DNA of 64,000 nucleotides from Nocardioides sp. Root1257 (lineage in GTDB: Bacteria; Actinomycetota; Actinomycetes; Propionibacteriales; Nocardioidaceae): positions 62,001 to 126,000 of the forward strand of contig NZ_LMDV01000014.1 of NCBI RefSeq assembly GCF_001425175.1. The letters are read 5' to 3'. Shown piece after piece: positions 28,757 through 38,455 of the stretch. Position numbers and translations under genes: made by a program. The notes beneath the pieces were generated by a model. The model made no database searches. It saw only the letters and a program-made list of their open reading frames with translations, and was not told the DNA's origin. The first letter of the stretch is position 1. Each line of letters starts with the position of its first letter.

Positions 28757-30012
28757 TGGGCAAGTTCTCACGGCTCGGCAACGACCTCTACCAGGGCCGC
28801 AAGTCCTACGACTTCATCGGGCACCGCGCGCTCTGGTACACCATCTCCGGCACCCTGGTGGGCGTGGCGATCCTGGTCATCCTCGTCAAGGGGATGAACT
28901 TCGGCATCGAATTCACGGGCGGCACGGAGTACACCGTCTCGAACCTGTCCTCCGACGTCGCCAGCCAGTCGACCGCGGACGAGCTGGCCTCGGAGATCGG
29001 TGACTCGCCCGCCGGCGGCGTCTCGTCCCCGCAGGTCACGACCGCGGGCACCGACGGGCTCATCGTCCAGATGGAGAACGTCAGCGCGGCGGACGACCTG
29101 AAGGTCCGGGCGATCATCAAGGACGTCACCGGCGCGAGCGGGGACGACGTCTCGAAGACCGAGGTCGGCGCCAGCTGGGGCAAGGAGGTCGCCAAGCGCG
29201 CCATCATCGGCGTCGGCATCTTCCTGACCCTGGTCGTCCTCTTCATCTGGGGCTACTTCCGGGAGTGGAAGATGTCGGTCGCGGCGCTGATCGCGCTGTT
29301 CCACGACATCGCGCTGACCATCGGCGTCTACTCGCTGTCCGGGTTCCCGGTGACGCCGGCGGCCGTGACCGGCCTGCTCGCGATCCTGGGCTTCTCGATG
29401 TACGACACGGTCGTCGTCTTCGACAAGATCCGGGAGAACACCCACGACCTGCGGTCGAGCCGCCAGAGCTACGCGCAGGCCGCCAACCTGGCCGTCAACC
29501 AGACGCTGGTCCGCTCGATCAACACCTCGATCGTGGCGCTCATCCCGATCGGCGCCATCCTCTACGTGAGTGCCGTCCAGCTGGGTGCCAGCTCGCTGAA
29601 GGACCTCGCGCTCGCGCAGTTCGTCGGCATGGCCGCCGGTGTCTTCTCCTCCGTCTTCATCGCCCCGCGCGTGCTGGTGCAGATGAAGTCCACGGAGTCG
29701 GAGGTCAAGCTCGCCGACAAGCGGGCCAAGGCCCGCGAGCGTCGCGACGCGGACCGCTACGCCACCGTGCCCTCCTTCACCGAGGACATGCCGGTGGCCG
29801 ACGAGCCCGGTGTGCTCGACGAGGCCGAGGGCGACCTCGGAGAGGGTGCGCCTGTCTCGCGACCGGCGGCGCCGACCTCCACGCAGCGGGCGCCGGAGGC
29901 GGCCGGTCGCGGCCGGATCGCGCCCGAGGCGCGCGGCCCGGTGCGGGAGAGCAGGGCCGCCGGGCGGCAGCAGCCGTCGCGGCAGTCGAAGTCCAAGCGC
30001 GAGAAGAAGTGA
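28756..30012 (+). CDS. secF: Protein translocase subunit SecF
   Basis: A 418-residue partner of SecD. TM1 (about 27-47), NFGIEFTGGTEY, a short periplasmic domain, and TM2-6 with FSMYDTVVVFDKIREN and LVRSINTSIVALIPI. The C-terminal 90 residues are a charged, Arg/Pro/Ala-rich cytosolic tail (ending SKSKREKK) beyond the usual family core. It overlaps secD. Confidence 0.95.
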   Translation: MGKFSRLGNDLYQGRKSYDFIGHRALWYTISGTLVGVAILVILVKGMNFGIEFTGGTEYTVSNLSSDVASQSTADELASEIGDSPAGGVSSPQVTTAGTDGLIVQMENVSAADDLKVRAIIKDVTGASGDDVSKTEVGASWGKEVAKRAIIGVGIFLTLVVLFIWGYFREWKMSVAALIALFHDIALTIGVYSLSGFPVTPAAVTGLLAILGFSMYDTVVVFDKIRENTHDLRSSRQSYAQAANLAVNQTLVRSINTSIVALIPIGAILYVSAVQLGASSLKDLALAQFVGMAAGVFSSVFIAPRVLVQMKSTESEVKLADKRAKARERRDADRYATVPSFTEDMPVADEPGVLDEAEGDLGEGAPVSRPAAPTSTQRAPEAAGRGRIAPEARGPVRESRAAGRQQPSRQSKSKREKK

Positions 30013-30021
30013 CCGTCCGCG

Positions 30022-30570
30022 ATGACTGAGCCCGGACCAGGGCTGGAGGCAGCGCTCGCGCTGATCGCGGACGTCCCCGACTTCCCCGAGCCCGGGATCC
30101 TCTTCAAGGACATCACCCCGCTCCTGGCCGACCACGTCGCGCTCACCGCGGTGGTCGGCGCGCTGGCCGCCGCGGGTCGCGACGCGGACGGCCGTCCGGT
30201 CGTCGACAAGGTGCTGGGCATGGAGTCGCGTGGCTTCATCCTGGGTGCCCCGGTGGCGCTGGCGCTGGGCGTCGGGTTCGTCCCGGTGCGCAAGGCCGGC
30301 AAGCTCCCGCGCGCGACGTACGCCGTGTCCTACTCGCTGGAGTACGGCGAGGCCACGCTCGAGATCCACCAGGACGCACTGGAGCCGGGGGACCGGGTGC
30401 TGCTCGTCGACGACGTGCTGGCCACGGGCGGGACGGCCAAGGCCACCATGGAGCTGGTCGCCGAGTGCGGTGCCACGGTGCACGCGGTGGCGATGCTGAT
30501 GGAGCTGGGATTCCTCCTCGGCCGCGACGCCGTCGGCGACGTGGACCTCACGACACTGCTGACGGTCTAG
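30022..30570 (+). CDS. apt: Adenine phosphoribosyltransferase
   Basis: A 182-residue purine-salvage enzyme making AMP from adenine and PRPP. FPEPGILFKDITPLL opens the domain, the MESRGFILGAP loop follows, and the PRPP motif is VLLVDDVLATGGTA. It sits between secF and rel, as in M. tuberculosis, and is probably cotranscribed with secF (9-bp gap). Confidence 0.95.
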   Translation: MTEPGPGLEAALALIADVPDFPEPGILFKDITPLLADHVALTAVVGALAAAGRDADGRPVVDKVLGMESRGFILGAPVALALGVGFVPVRKAGKLPRATYAVSYSLEYGEATLEIHQDALEPGDRVLLVDDVLATGGTAKATMELVAECGATVHAVAMLMELGFLLGRDAVGDVDLTTLLTV

Positions 30571-30580
30571 CCGCACGGCC

Positions 30581-30586
30581 TAGACT
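30581..30586 (+). promoter_or_regulatory. Leaderless -10 box for rel
   Basis: TAGACT ends 6 nt before the GTG at 30593, in the 22-bp gap after apt. This allows transcription of rel independent of apt. Confidence 0.5.
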
Positions 30587-30592
30587 GAGGAA

Positions 30593-32902
30593 GTGACCGA
30601 GGAGAGCACGACCGCGCCGGCCCCGGCAGGCCCGCGCCGCGCGTCGGAGCCCGGTCCCTCGACGCGCAGCATGCGTGCGCGCCTGGCCCGGATGGGCACC
30701 CGCGGACAGACCGCCAACCCGGTGCTGGAGCCGCTCTTCCGCTCGGTGCGCGCCAACCATCCCAAGGCCGACCTGGCGCTGCTCGAGCGCGCCTATCTGA
30801 CGGCCGAGAAGATGCACGGCACTCAGACCCGCAAGTCGGGAGATCCGTACATCACGCACCCGCTCGCGGTCACCACCATCCTCGCCGACATCGGCATGAC
30901 CGAGTCGACGCTGGCCGCGGCCCTGCTCCACGACACGGTCGAGGACACGCCGTACACGCTGGAGCAGGTGCGCCAGGACTTCGGCGACGAGGTCGCGCAG
31001 CTGGTCGACGGCGTCACCAAGCTCGACAAGGTCAAGTACGGCGACTCCGCGCAGGCGGAGACCATCCGCAAGATGATCGTCGCGATGTCGCGCGACATCC
31101 GGGTGCTCGTCATCAAGCTCGCCGACCGGCTGCACAACATGCGGACCCTGCGCTACGTGCGCCAGGAGACCCAGGAGCGGGTCGCCCGCGAGACCCTCGA
31201 CATCTACGCCCCGCTGGCCCACCGGCTCGGCATGAACACCATCAAGTGGGAGCTCGAGGACCTCGCGTTCGCGACCCTGCACCCCAAGATCTACGACGAG
31301 ATCGTCCGGATGGTCGCCGAGCGCGCGCCCTCGCGCGACCAGTTCCTGGCCGAGGTGATCAACCAGGTCGACGCCGACCTGCGCGAGGCGAAGGTCAAGT
31401 GCACCGTCACCGGCCGGCCCAAGCACTACTACTCGATCTACCAGAAGATGATCGTCGGCGGCCGGGAGTTCTCCGACATCTACGACCTGGTCGGCATCCG
31501 GGTCCTGGTCGAGGACGACCGCGACTGCTACACGGTCCTCGGCGTACTGCACTCGCGGTGGAACCCCGTGCTCGGGCGGTTCAAGGACTACGTCGCGATG
31601 CCGAAGTTCAACATGTACCAGTCGCTGCACACGACGGTCATCGGACCGCAGGGCAAGCCGGTCGAGCTGCAGATCCGCACGTACGCCATGCACCGTCGCG
31701 CCGAGTACGGCGTTGCGGCGCACTGGAAGTACAAGGAGGACGGCCGCAACGGCGTCGACACCGACCGTCCCGGCGACGTCGACGACATGACCTGGGTGCG
31801 CCAGCTGCTCGACTGGCAGAACGAGGTCGAGGACCCGGGCGAGTTCCTGGAGTCGCTGCGCTTCGAGATCAACCGGGCCGAGGTCTACGTCTTCACGCCG
31901 CGCGGCGACGTGATCGCGCTGCCGACCGGAGCGACGCCCGTCGACTTCGCGTACGCCGTGCACACCGAGGTCGGCCACCACACCATCGGTGCGCGGGTCA
32001 ACGGCCGGCTGGTGCCTCTCGAGTCCGGGCTCGAGAACGGCGACGTCGTCGAGGTCTTCACCTCGAAGTCACCGACGGCTGGACCGTCGCGCGACTGGCT
32101 GGGCTTCGTGAAGTCCCCCCGCGCGCGCTCGAAGATCCGCCAGTGGTTCACCAAGGAGCGGCGCGAGGAGGCGATCGACCGCGGCAAGGAACAGATCGCC
32201 AAGCTGATGCGCAAGGAGGGGCTGCCGCTCAAGCGGCTGATGTCCCACGAGTCGCTGATGCTGGCCGCGGTCCACTTCAAGCTGGCCGACGTCTCCGCCC
32301 TGTACGCCGCCGTCGGCGAGGGCAACCTCAGCGCGCAGGCCGTCGTACGCCGGGTGATCGACGTGCACGGCGGCGACGGCGGCGCGGCCGAGGACCTGGC
32401 CGAGGGCGTCACGATCACCGGCCGCCGTGGCCGGGCCAAGGCCCAGCCGGGCGGGGACTCCGGCGTCATCGTCAAGGGTGCACCGGACGTGTGGGTCAAG
32501 CTCGCCAAGTGCTGCACCCCGGTGCCGCCGGACCCGATCCTCGGGTTCGTGACCAAGGGCGGGGGAGTCTCGGTGCACCGGCAGAGCTGCACCAACGCCG
32601 CCAGCCTCCAGTCGCAGCCCGAGCGGCTGCTCGACGTCGAGTGGGCGCCGACCGGTCAGTCCAGCTTCCTGGTCAACATCCAGGTCGAGGCGCTGGACCG
32701 GGCCCGGCTGCTCTCCGACATCACGATGGCGCTCTCGGACGCCCACGTCGACATCCTCAGCGCCAACCTCTCGACCTCGCGCGACCGCGTCGCGAAGAGC
32801 CGGTTCACCTTCGAGATGGCCGAGGCCAAGCACCTCGACACCGTCCTCAAGGCAGTTCGGTCCGTCCCCGGCGTCTTCGACGCCTACCGCGTCACCCAGT
32901 AG
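30593..32902 (+). CDS. relA: Bifunctional (p)ppGpp synthetase/hydrolase
   Basis: A 769-residue Rel protein controlling the stringent response. Basic N-terminus (1-50), HD hydrolase domain with H113-D114 in LLHDTVED, synthetase domain (about 230-400: YSIYQKM, GIRVLVED, RFKDYVAMPKFNMYQSLHT). The RFKD motif is that of bifunctional rather than synthetase-only enzymes. A TGS domain (VYVFTPRGDVIALPTGATPVDFAY), the zinc-finger/CC region (AKCCTPVPPDPI) and a C-terminal ACT domain follow. It should both make and degrade (p)ppGpp on the ribosome. The gene is followed by a very strong palindromic terminator. Confidence 0.96.
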   Translation: MTEESTTAPAPAGPRRASEPGPSTRSMRARLARMGTRGQTANPVLEPLFRSVRANHPKADLALLERAYLTAEKMHGTQTRKSGDPYITHPLAVTTILADIGMTESTLAAALLHDTVEDTPYTLEQVRQDFGDEVAQLVDGVTKLDKVKYGDSAQAETIRKMIVAMSRDIRVLVIKLADRLHNMRTLRYVRQETQERVARETLDIYAPLAHRLGMNTIKWELEDLAFATLHPKIYDEIVRMVAERAPSRDQFLAEVINQVDADLREAKVKCTVTGRPKHYYSIYQKMIVGGREFSDIYDLVGIRVLVEDDRDCYTVLGVLHSRWNPVLGRFKDYVAMPKFNMYQSLHTTVIGPQGKPVELQIRTYAMHRRAEYGVAAHWKYKEDGRNGVDTDRPGDVDDMTWVRQLLDWQNEVEDPGEFLESLRFEINRAEVYVFTPRGDVIALPTGATPVDFAYAVHTEVGHHTIGARVNGRLVPLESGLENGDVVEVFTSKSPTAGPSRDWLGFVKSPRARSKIRQWFTKERREEAIDRGKEQIAKLMRKEGLPLKRLMSHESLMLAAVHFKLADVSALYAAVGEGNLSAQAVVRRVIDVHGGDGGAAEDLAEGVTITGRRGRAKAQPGGDSGVIVKGAPDVWVKLAKCCTPVPPDPILGFVTKGGGVSVHRQSCTNAASLQSQPERLLDVEWAPTGQSSFLVNIQVEALDRARLLSDITMALSDAHVDILSANLSTSRDRVAKSRFTFEMAEAKHLDTVLKAVRSVPGVFDAYRVTQ

Positions 32903-32904
32903 AC

Positions 32905-32987
32905 GTTGAATCGAGACTTCTGACGCTTGAATCGAGACTTCTGACCGCCAGAACTCTCGATTCAAGCGTCAGAAGTCTCGATTCAAC
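32905..32987. terminator. 83-nt palindrome between rel and the converging DUF349 gene
   Basis: Arms of 33 nt (32905-32937 and 32955-32987) are perfect complements. After one mismatch the helix resumes with TTCTG/CAGAA, leaving a 5-nt loop. The left arm carries a 21-nt unit that starts TTGAATCGAGACTTCTGAC, repeated in tandem in the same arm and then inverted on the other. It begins 3 nt after the rel stop and ends 3 nt before the stop of the minus-strand gene, so it is placed to end both transcripts. It is far longer than a normal terminator. Confidence 0.75.
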
Positions 32988-32990
32988 CCT

Positions 32991-34220
32991 TCAGCCGGAG
33001 TAGTCCGCCGAGGCGCGCTTGGCCATCTCGAGGAAGGACTGGCGGGACTCGAGGTTCTCCTCGAGCTCCTTGACCAACTTGTCGTTGCCCGCCGCCCGGG
33101 CCTTCTCCAGGTCGGACTCGACCTTGGCGATCGCCGCCTCGAGCTTGCTGACCATGTCGTCGGCGCGCGCTGACTTCTCGGGGTCGGAGCGCTGCCACTG
33201 CTCGTCCTCGACCCCACGGATCGCCGACTCGACCTTGCGGATGCGGGCCTCGAGGTCCTTCATCCGGTCGCGCGGGACCTTGCCCGCGGCGTCCCAGCGA
33301 TCGGCGATGTCGCGGAACGCCCGCTTCGCTGCGTCGAGGTCCGTGACCGGCACGAGCTTCTCCGCCTCGACGAGCAGCGCCTCCTTGACCTCGGCGTTCG
33401 CGGCGAACTCGACGTCCTGCTCGGCGGCGGCCGCGTCCCTGGCCCCGAAGAAGGTGTCCTGGGCCCCGCGGAAGCGCTTCCAGAGCGCCTCGTCGACATC
33501 GCGCGGGGCCGGGCCTGCGGCCTTCCACTCGCGCATCAGGTCGCGGTAGCGGCCGGCCGTGCCACCCCAGTCCGTCGAGGCGGCCAGGCCCTCGGCCTCG
33601 GTCGCGAGCCGCTCCTTGATCGCCCGTGCCGCGTCCCGCTTCTCGTGCTGCTCGGAGAAGTGCGCCTTCCGACGCCGCGTGTACGCCGTCCGTGCGGTCG
33701 AGAAGCGGCGCCAGAGCGCGTCGTCGGACGACCGGTCGATGCGGGGGAGTGCCTTCCACTCGTCGAGCAGGTCGCGCATCCGGTTGGCGCCGTTGCGCCA
33801 GTCGGACCCCTCGGCGAGGGTCTCCGCCTCGGCGACGATCCGCTCCTTGCCGTCGCGGGCCTCGGCGGCGCGCTGCGCGCGCTCGACCTTGCGGGCCTCG
33901 CGCTGCTGCTCCAGCACCGGCTCCAGCGCGTCGAGCCGCGCGGTCAGGGACGCCAGGTCGCCGACGGCGTTGGCCGAGGCAACCTGCTCCCGCACGGTGC
34001 GCACCGACGCGGTCGCCTCCTCGGGCGACATCACCCCGCTCGCGACCCGCTTCTCGAGCAGCTCGACCTCGAACGCGAGCGCGGCGAAGCGCTCGGTGAA
34101 GAAGGTCAGAGCCTCCTCGGGCGATCCTTCGGGGTACTGGCCCACGGACCGTTCGCCCTCGGCGGTCTTGACGTAGACGGTGCCGTCGTCGTCGACGCGG
34201 CCCCAATCGTGGCTGGTCAC
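32991..34220 (-). CDS. DUF349 repeat protein
   Basis: A 409-residue, highly charged, almost entirely helical cytosolic protein. It has repeated DUF349 units, recognisable as W-(R/K)-ALPR-D, then LWRRFSTARTAYTRRRKAHFSEQ and the parallel LWKRFRGAQDTFFGARDAA, each about 75 residues apart. A coiled-coil C-terminus (ADDMVSKLEAAIAKVESDLEKA) completes it. Family members are widespread in actinobacteria beside rel; the molecular function is not established. The GTG start has GGAG 6 nt upstream. Confidence 0.9.
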   Translation of the reverse strand: MTSHDWGRVDDDGTVYVKTAEGERSVGQYPEGSPEEALTFFTERFAALAFEVELLEKRVASGVMSPEEATASVRTVREQVASANAVGDLASLTARLDALEPVLEQQREARKVERAQRAAEARDGKERIVAEAETLAEGSDWRNGANRMRDLLDEWKALPRIDRSSDDALWRRFSTARTAYTRRRKAHFSEQHEKRDAARAIKERLATEAEGLAASTDWGGTAGRYRDLMREWKAAGPAPRDVDEALWKRFRGAQDTFFGARDAAAAEQDVEFAANAEVKEALLVEAEKLVPVTDLDAAKRAFRDIADRWDAAGKVPRDRMKDLEARIRKVESAIRGVEDEQWQRSDPEKSARADDMVSKLEAAIAKVESDLEKARAAGNDKLVKELEENLESRQSFLEMAKRASADYSG

Positions 34221-34337
34221 TGCTCACTCCGCTCGCTAGCGCGCTCGCTGCTGGTCGTCGACGCCCATGCTAGTCAGGTCCGGCCGTCGTCGAGCCGGAG
34301 CCCAGATGCCGGTGCGACGCCGCACGCACGGGCTCGA

Positions 34338-34343
34338 TAGTGT
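34338..34343 (+). promoter_or_regulatory. Leaderless -10 box for the MBL-fold gene
   Basis: TAGTGT ends 6 nt before the GTG at 34350. The divergent DUF349 gene has a possible minus-strand -10, TAGCAT, near 34268-34273. Confidence 0.45.
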
Positions 34344-34349
34344 GCCGGA

Positions 34350-35021
34350 GTGTTGATCGCCGGCTTCCCCGCGGGTCCGTGGGGCACCAACTGCTACGTC
34401 GCCGCCACCGGACCGGGCACCGAGTGCGTCGTCATCGACCCCGGCAAGGACGCCGCGGACGGCGTGGCCGAGGTGGTCCGCGAGCACCGGCTCAAGCCCG
34501 TCGCGGTGCTGGTCACCCACGGGCACGTCGACCACATGTGGTGCGTCGCGCCGGTCGCCGGCACGTACGACGCCACCGCCTGGATCCACCCGGCCGACCG
34601 GCACCTGCTCGCGAACCCGATGGCGGGCATGTCGCCCGAGACCACCCAGATGCTGCTCGGGGGCGACTACCGCTTCGCCGAGCCGGACGACGTCCAGGAG
34701 CTCAAGGACACCCAGGAGCTGGAGCTGGCGGGCCTGCGGTTCGTCGTCGACCACACCCCGGGCCACACCGAGGGCTCGGTGACCTTCCGCTCGCCGTACC
34801 CGACCGACGACATCTCCGAGGTGATGTTCTCGGGTGACCTGCTGTTCGCGGGCTCCATCGGGCGCACCGACCTGCCGGGCGGCGACCATCCGACGATGCT
34901 GCGCAGCCTCGCGAGCAAGGTGCTGCCGCTGGCCGACGACATCGTCGTGCTCCCGGGTCACGGGGAGCAGACCTCGATCGGCCGGGAGCGCGCGACCAAC
35001 CCCTACCTGCAGGACCTCTGA
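34350..35021 (+). CDS. MBL-fold metallohydrolase (glyoxalase II-like)
   Basis: A 223-residue metallo-beta-lactamase-fold hydrolase. The dinuclear zinc motif is THGHVDH (near 57-63), with His in TPGHTEGS, Asp in FSGDLLF and His in LPGHGEQ. This is the usual gene between rel/DUF349 and hisS in actinobacteria (Rv2581c-type, annotated as hydroxyacylglutathione hydrolase-like). The substrate is not known. The start GTG-TTG-ATC appears leaderless. The stop overlaps the hisS start. Confidence 0.88.
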   Translation: MLIAGFPAGPWGTNCYVAATGPGTECVVIDPGKDAADGVAEVVREHRLKPVAVLVTHGHVDHMWCVAPVAGTYDATAWIHPADRHLLANPMAGMSPETTQMLLGGDYRFAEPDDVQELKDTQELELAGLRFVVDHTPGHTEGSVTFRSPYPTDDISEVMFSGDLLFAGSIGRTDLPGGDHPTMLRSLASKVLPLADDIVVLPGHGEQTSIGRERATNPYLQDL

Positions 35022-36370
35022 TGGCCAACAAGATCGCCCCGCTCGGGGGCTTCCCCGAGCTCCTGCCTGCCGCCCGTGTCGTCGAGCGCGAGGTGGTCGC
35101 CTCGCTCTCGCGCACCTTCGAGCTGCACGGCTTCGCCAACATCGAGACCCGCGTCGTCGAGCCGCTGGACCGACTCGCGAAGGGCGGCGAGATCGACAAG
35201 GAGATCTACGTCCTGCGCCGGCTCCAGGCAGGCGACGGCGACAGCGACTCGGGGCTCGGTCTGCACTTCGACCTCACCGTGCCGTTCGCCCGCTACGTGC
35301 TCGAGCACGCGGGCCACCTCGAGTTCCCCTTCCGGCGCTTCCAGATCCAGCCCGCCTGGCGGGGGGAGCGGCCGCAGGAGGGTCGCTACCGCCAGTTCAC
35401 CCAGGCCGACGTGGACATCGTCGGCGTCGACGTGCTGCCCTTCCACCACGACGTCGAGGTGATGCGGGTGATGGTCGACGCGCTCGACGCGCTGCCGATC
35501 CCGCCGGTGAGCTTCCAGTTCAACAACCGCAAGCTGATCCAGGGCTTCTACCGTGGCCTCGGCCTCGCGGACGTCACGGCCGCCATCCGCACCATCGACA
35601 AGCTGGACAAGCTGCCGGCCGACCGGGTCGCGGCGCTCCTGGTGAGTGACGCCGGTGCGACGCCCGAGCAGGCCCAGCGCTGCCTCGAGCTCGCGACGAT
35701 CCGCGTCTCCGACACGTCGTTCGTCGAGCAGGTGCGCAAGCTCGGGGTCGAGGACGACCTGCTCGAGGAGGGCCTGACCGAGCTGGCTGCCGTGGTCGAG
35801 GGGTGCGCCGCCGGCGGCCACCGTCACGTCACCGTGGAGGCCAACCTGCGCATCGCGCGGGGCCTGGACTACTACACCGGCACCGTCGTCGAGATCTTCA
35901 TGGAGGGGTACGAGCGACTGAAGTCGGTCGGCGGCGGTGGACGCTACGACGCCCTCGCGTCCGACGGTCGTACAACGTACCCCGGCGTCGGGGTCTCCTT
36001 CGGCGTCTCGCGCAGCCTGATCCCGCTCCTCGCCGACGGCGTGCTCTCGGGCAGCCGGGCGGTGCCGAGCGCCGTCCTGGTGGCGGTCGTCGACGAGGAG
36101 ACCCGCGACGCCAGCACGGCCGTCGCCGACGCCCTGCGTGCCCGCGGCATCCCGTGCGAGGTCGCGGCCAACGCGCAGAAGTTCGGCAAGCAGATCCGCT
36201 ACGCCGAGCGGCGTGGCATCCCCTTCGTCTGGTTCCCGGGCTCCCCGGGAGTCGCAGGCGAGGTCAAGGACATCCGATCGGGGGAGCAGGTGGCCGCGGA
36301 CCCGGCGACCTGGACCCCACCCACCGAAGACCTGCGACCGCAGGTCGTCACCGAGGAGAAGAAGCAGTGA
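35021..36370 (+). CDS. hisS: Histidine-tRNA ligase
   Basis: A 449-residue class II synthetase. Motif 1 region near the N-terminus, motif 2 FRRFQIQPAWRGERPQEGRYREF-like sequence (QIQPAWRGERPQEGRYRQF), histidine-binding RGLDYYTGTVVEI, and motif 3 GGGRYDALA then FGVSRSLIPL, followed by an anticodon-binding domain. The stop overlaps the aspS GTG (GTGA). A hisS-aspS pair is a common operon. Confidence 0.95.
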   Translation: MANKIAPLGGFPELLPAARVVEREVVASLSRTFELHGFANIETRVVEPLDRLAKGGEIDKEIYVLRRLQAGDGDSDSGLGLHFDLTVPFARYVLEHAGHLEFPFRRFQIQPAWRGERPQEGRYRQFTQADVDIVGVDVLPFHHDVEVMRVMVDALDALPIPPVSFQFNNRKLIQGFYRGLGLADVTAAIRTIDKLDKLPADRVAALLVSDAGATPEQAQRCLELATIRVSDTSFVEQVRKLGVEDDLLEEGLTELAAVVEGCAAGGHRHVTVEANLRIARGLDYYTGTVVEIFMEGYERLKSVGGGGRYDALASDGRTTYPGVGVSFGVSRSLIPLLADGVLSGSRAVPSAVLVAVVDEETRDASTAVADALRARGIPCEVAANAQKFGKQIRYAERRGIPFVWFPGSPGVAGEVKDIRSGEQVAADPATWTPPTEDLRPQVVTEEKKQ

Positions 36371-38136
36371 TTCGCACCCAGGACGCCGGCGCTCTGCGCG
36401 CCGAGCACGTCGGCCAGACCGTCACCCTCGCCGGGTGGGTGGCCAACCGGCGCGATCACGGCGGGGTCGCGTTCATCGACCTCCGCGAGGCCAGCGGCGT
36501 CGTCCAGGTCGTGATCCGCGACGAGGAGGTCGCCGGTCAGCTGCGCGCGGAGTACTGCCTCAAGGTCACCGGCGAGGTGACGGCGCGCAAGGAGGGCAAC
36601 GAGAACCCCAACCTCGCGACCGGCGCCATCGAGGTCGTCGCCACCGACGTCGAGGTGCTCAGCGCCGCGGCTCCGCTGCCGTTCCCGATCTCCGACCACA
36701 TCGACGTCGGCGAGGAGGCGCGGCTCAAGCACCGCTACCTCGACCTGCGTCGCAGCGGCCCCAACAACGCGATCCGCCTGCGCAGCAAGGTCAACAAGGC
36801 CGCACGCGATGTGCTCGACGCCCGCGACTTCGTTGAGATCGAGACGCCGACGCTGACCCGCTCGACCCCCGAGGGCGCGCGCGACTTCCTGGTGCCCGCG
36901 CGACTCCAGCCGGGCAGCTGGTACGCCCTGCCGCAGAGCCCGCAGCTCTTCAAGCAGCTGCTGATGGTCGCCGGCATGGAGCGCTACTTCCAGATCGCGC
37001 GCTGCTACCGCGACGAGGACTTCCGCGCGGACCGGCAGCCGGAGTTCACCCAGCTCGACATCGAGATGAGCTTCGTCGAGCAGGACGACGTCCTGGCCGT
37101 CGCCGAGGACATCCTGGTCGCGCTGTGGCAGCTGATCGGCGTCGACGTCCCGGTGCCGCTGCCGCGGATGACGTACGCCGAGTCGATGGCACGCTACGGC
37201 TCCGACAAGCCGGACCTGCGGATGGGCCTCGAGCTCGTCGAGTGCACCGACTACTTCAAGGACACGCCGTTCCGGGTGTTCCAGGCGCCGTACGTCGGCG
37301 CGGTCGTGATGCCCGGGGGAGCGAGCCAGCCCCGCAAGCAGCTGGACGCCTGGCAGGAGTGGGCCAAGCAGCGTGGCGCCCGCGGTCTCGCGTACGTGCT
37401 GGTGCAGGAGGACGGTGACCTCGGTGGGCCGGTCGCCAAGAACATCACCGACGAGGAGAAGGCCGGCCTGGCCGCCCACGTCGGTGCCCAGCCGGGCGAC
37501 TGCATCTTCTTCGCCGCCGGCCCGGTGAAGTCGAGCCGGGCGCTGCTCGGCGCCGCCCGTCTCGAGATCGGCCGTCGTGGCGGACTGATCGACGAGAGCG
37601 CGTGGAGCTTCCTGTGGGTCGTCGACGCGCCGCTCTTCGAGCCGGCCGACGACGCGACCGCCGCGGGGGACGTCGCCGTGGGCGACGGCGCGTGGACGGC
37701 CGTGCACCACGCGTTCACCTCGCCGCAGGACCTCGACACGTTCGACACCGACCCCGGCAACGCGCTGGCGTGGGCCTACGACATCGTCTGCAACGGCAAC
37801 GAGATCGGCGGCGGCTCCATCCGTATCCACCGCGAGGACATCCAGAAGCGGGTGTTCGCGATCATGGGCATCGGCGAGGACGAGGCGCAGGAGAAGTTCG
37901 GCTTCCTGCTCGACGCCTTCAAGTACGGCGCGCCGCCGCACGGCGGCATCGCCTTCGGCTGGGACCGGATCGTCGCGCTGCTCTCGGGCAGCGACTCGAT
38001 CCGCGACGTGATCGCGTTCCCGAAGTCGGGTGGCGGCTTCGACCCGCTCACCTCGGCGCCGGCACCGATCACGGTCCAGCAGCGCAAGGAGGCCGGCGTC
38101 GACGCGCAGCCCGCTCCGGCGACCGATCCCGCGTAA
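36367..38136 (+). CDS. aspS: Aspartate-tRNA ligase
   Basis: A 589-residue bacterial-type AspRS. OB-fold anticodon domain (about 15-100: LAGWVANRRDHGGVAFIDLRE), catalytic domain with motif 2 YFQIARCYRDEDFRADRQPE, the bacterial GAD insertion (about 285-410) and motif 3 GIAFGWDRIVALL. Actinobacteria often lack a separate AsnRS, so it may be a non-discriminating enzyme; the sequence alone does not decide. GTG start overlapping hisS. Confidence 0.95.
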   Translation: MIRTQDAGALRAEHVGQTVTLAGWVANRRDHGGVAFIDLREASGVVQVVIRDEEVAGQLRAEYCLKVTGEVTARKEGNENPNLATGAIEVVATDVEVLSAAAPLPFPISDHIDVGEEARLKHRYLDLRRSGPNNAIRLRSKVNKAARDVLDARDFVEIETPTLTRSTPEGARDFLVPARLQPGSWYALPQSPQLFKQLLMVAGMERYFQIARCYRDEDFRADRQPEFTQLDIEMSFVEQDDVLAVAEDILVALWQLIGVDVPVPLPRMTYAESMARYGSDKPDLRMGLELVECTDYFKDTPFRVFQAPYVGAVVMPGGASQPRKQLDAWQEWAKQRGARGLAYVLVQEDGDLGGPVAKNITDEEKAGLAAHVGAQPGDCIFFAAGPVKSSRALLGAARLEIGRRGGLIDESAWSFLWVVDAPLFEPADDATAAGDVAVGDGAWTAVHHAFTSPQDLDTFDTDPGNALAWAYDIVCNGNEIGGGSIRIHREDIQKRVFAIMGIGEDEAQEKFGFLLDAFKYGAPPHGGIAFGWDRIVALLSGSDSIRDVIAFPKSGGGFDPLTSAPAPITVQQRKEAGVDAQPAPATDPA

Positions 38137-38455
38137 CAACTCGATAACGGGGGCGCTGCGTCCGCAATGTGATCCGCGCCCCCCGGAGGGCGCACGACGC
38201 GGAGGCCGCGCCGTACGTCCTCTGGTCCCGACTGCCGTTCGGCGCAAGGTCCGCGGCCGTCGGAGACCAACGGCGGAGGGTGTTGCGCGCCACGCCGATT
38301 TGGGCGAATGTAGAGCGGCTTTGTCGAGACCAGATCGTTACACGCAGAAGACCCGATGATGCGTCGGCGTCACATACAGTCGCTTCGGTCGTCGACCCCA
38401 GGTCCGCCATCTGGACCAGGGTCAACGCCGAGGGAACCGAGTAGACAGAGGTGCC
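38137..38455 (+). other. Gene-free stretch upstream of the peptide ABC operon
   Basis: This 319-bp stretch holds no convincing gene. A short hairpin, GCGCCC-N6-GGGCGC (38176-38193), lies 40 bp after aspS and may help termination. TACAGT about 80 bp before the first ABC gene could be a -10 box. I found no clear operator or riboswitch. Local base composition drops slightly towards the ABC operon, as expected for a promoter. Confidence 0.4.
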
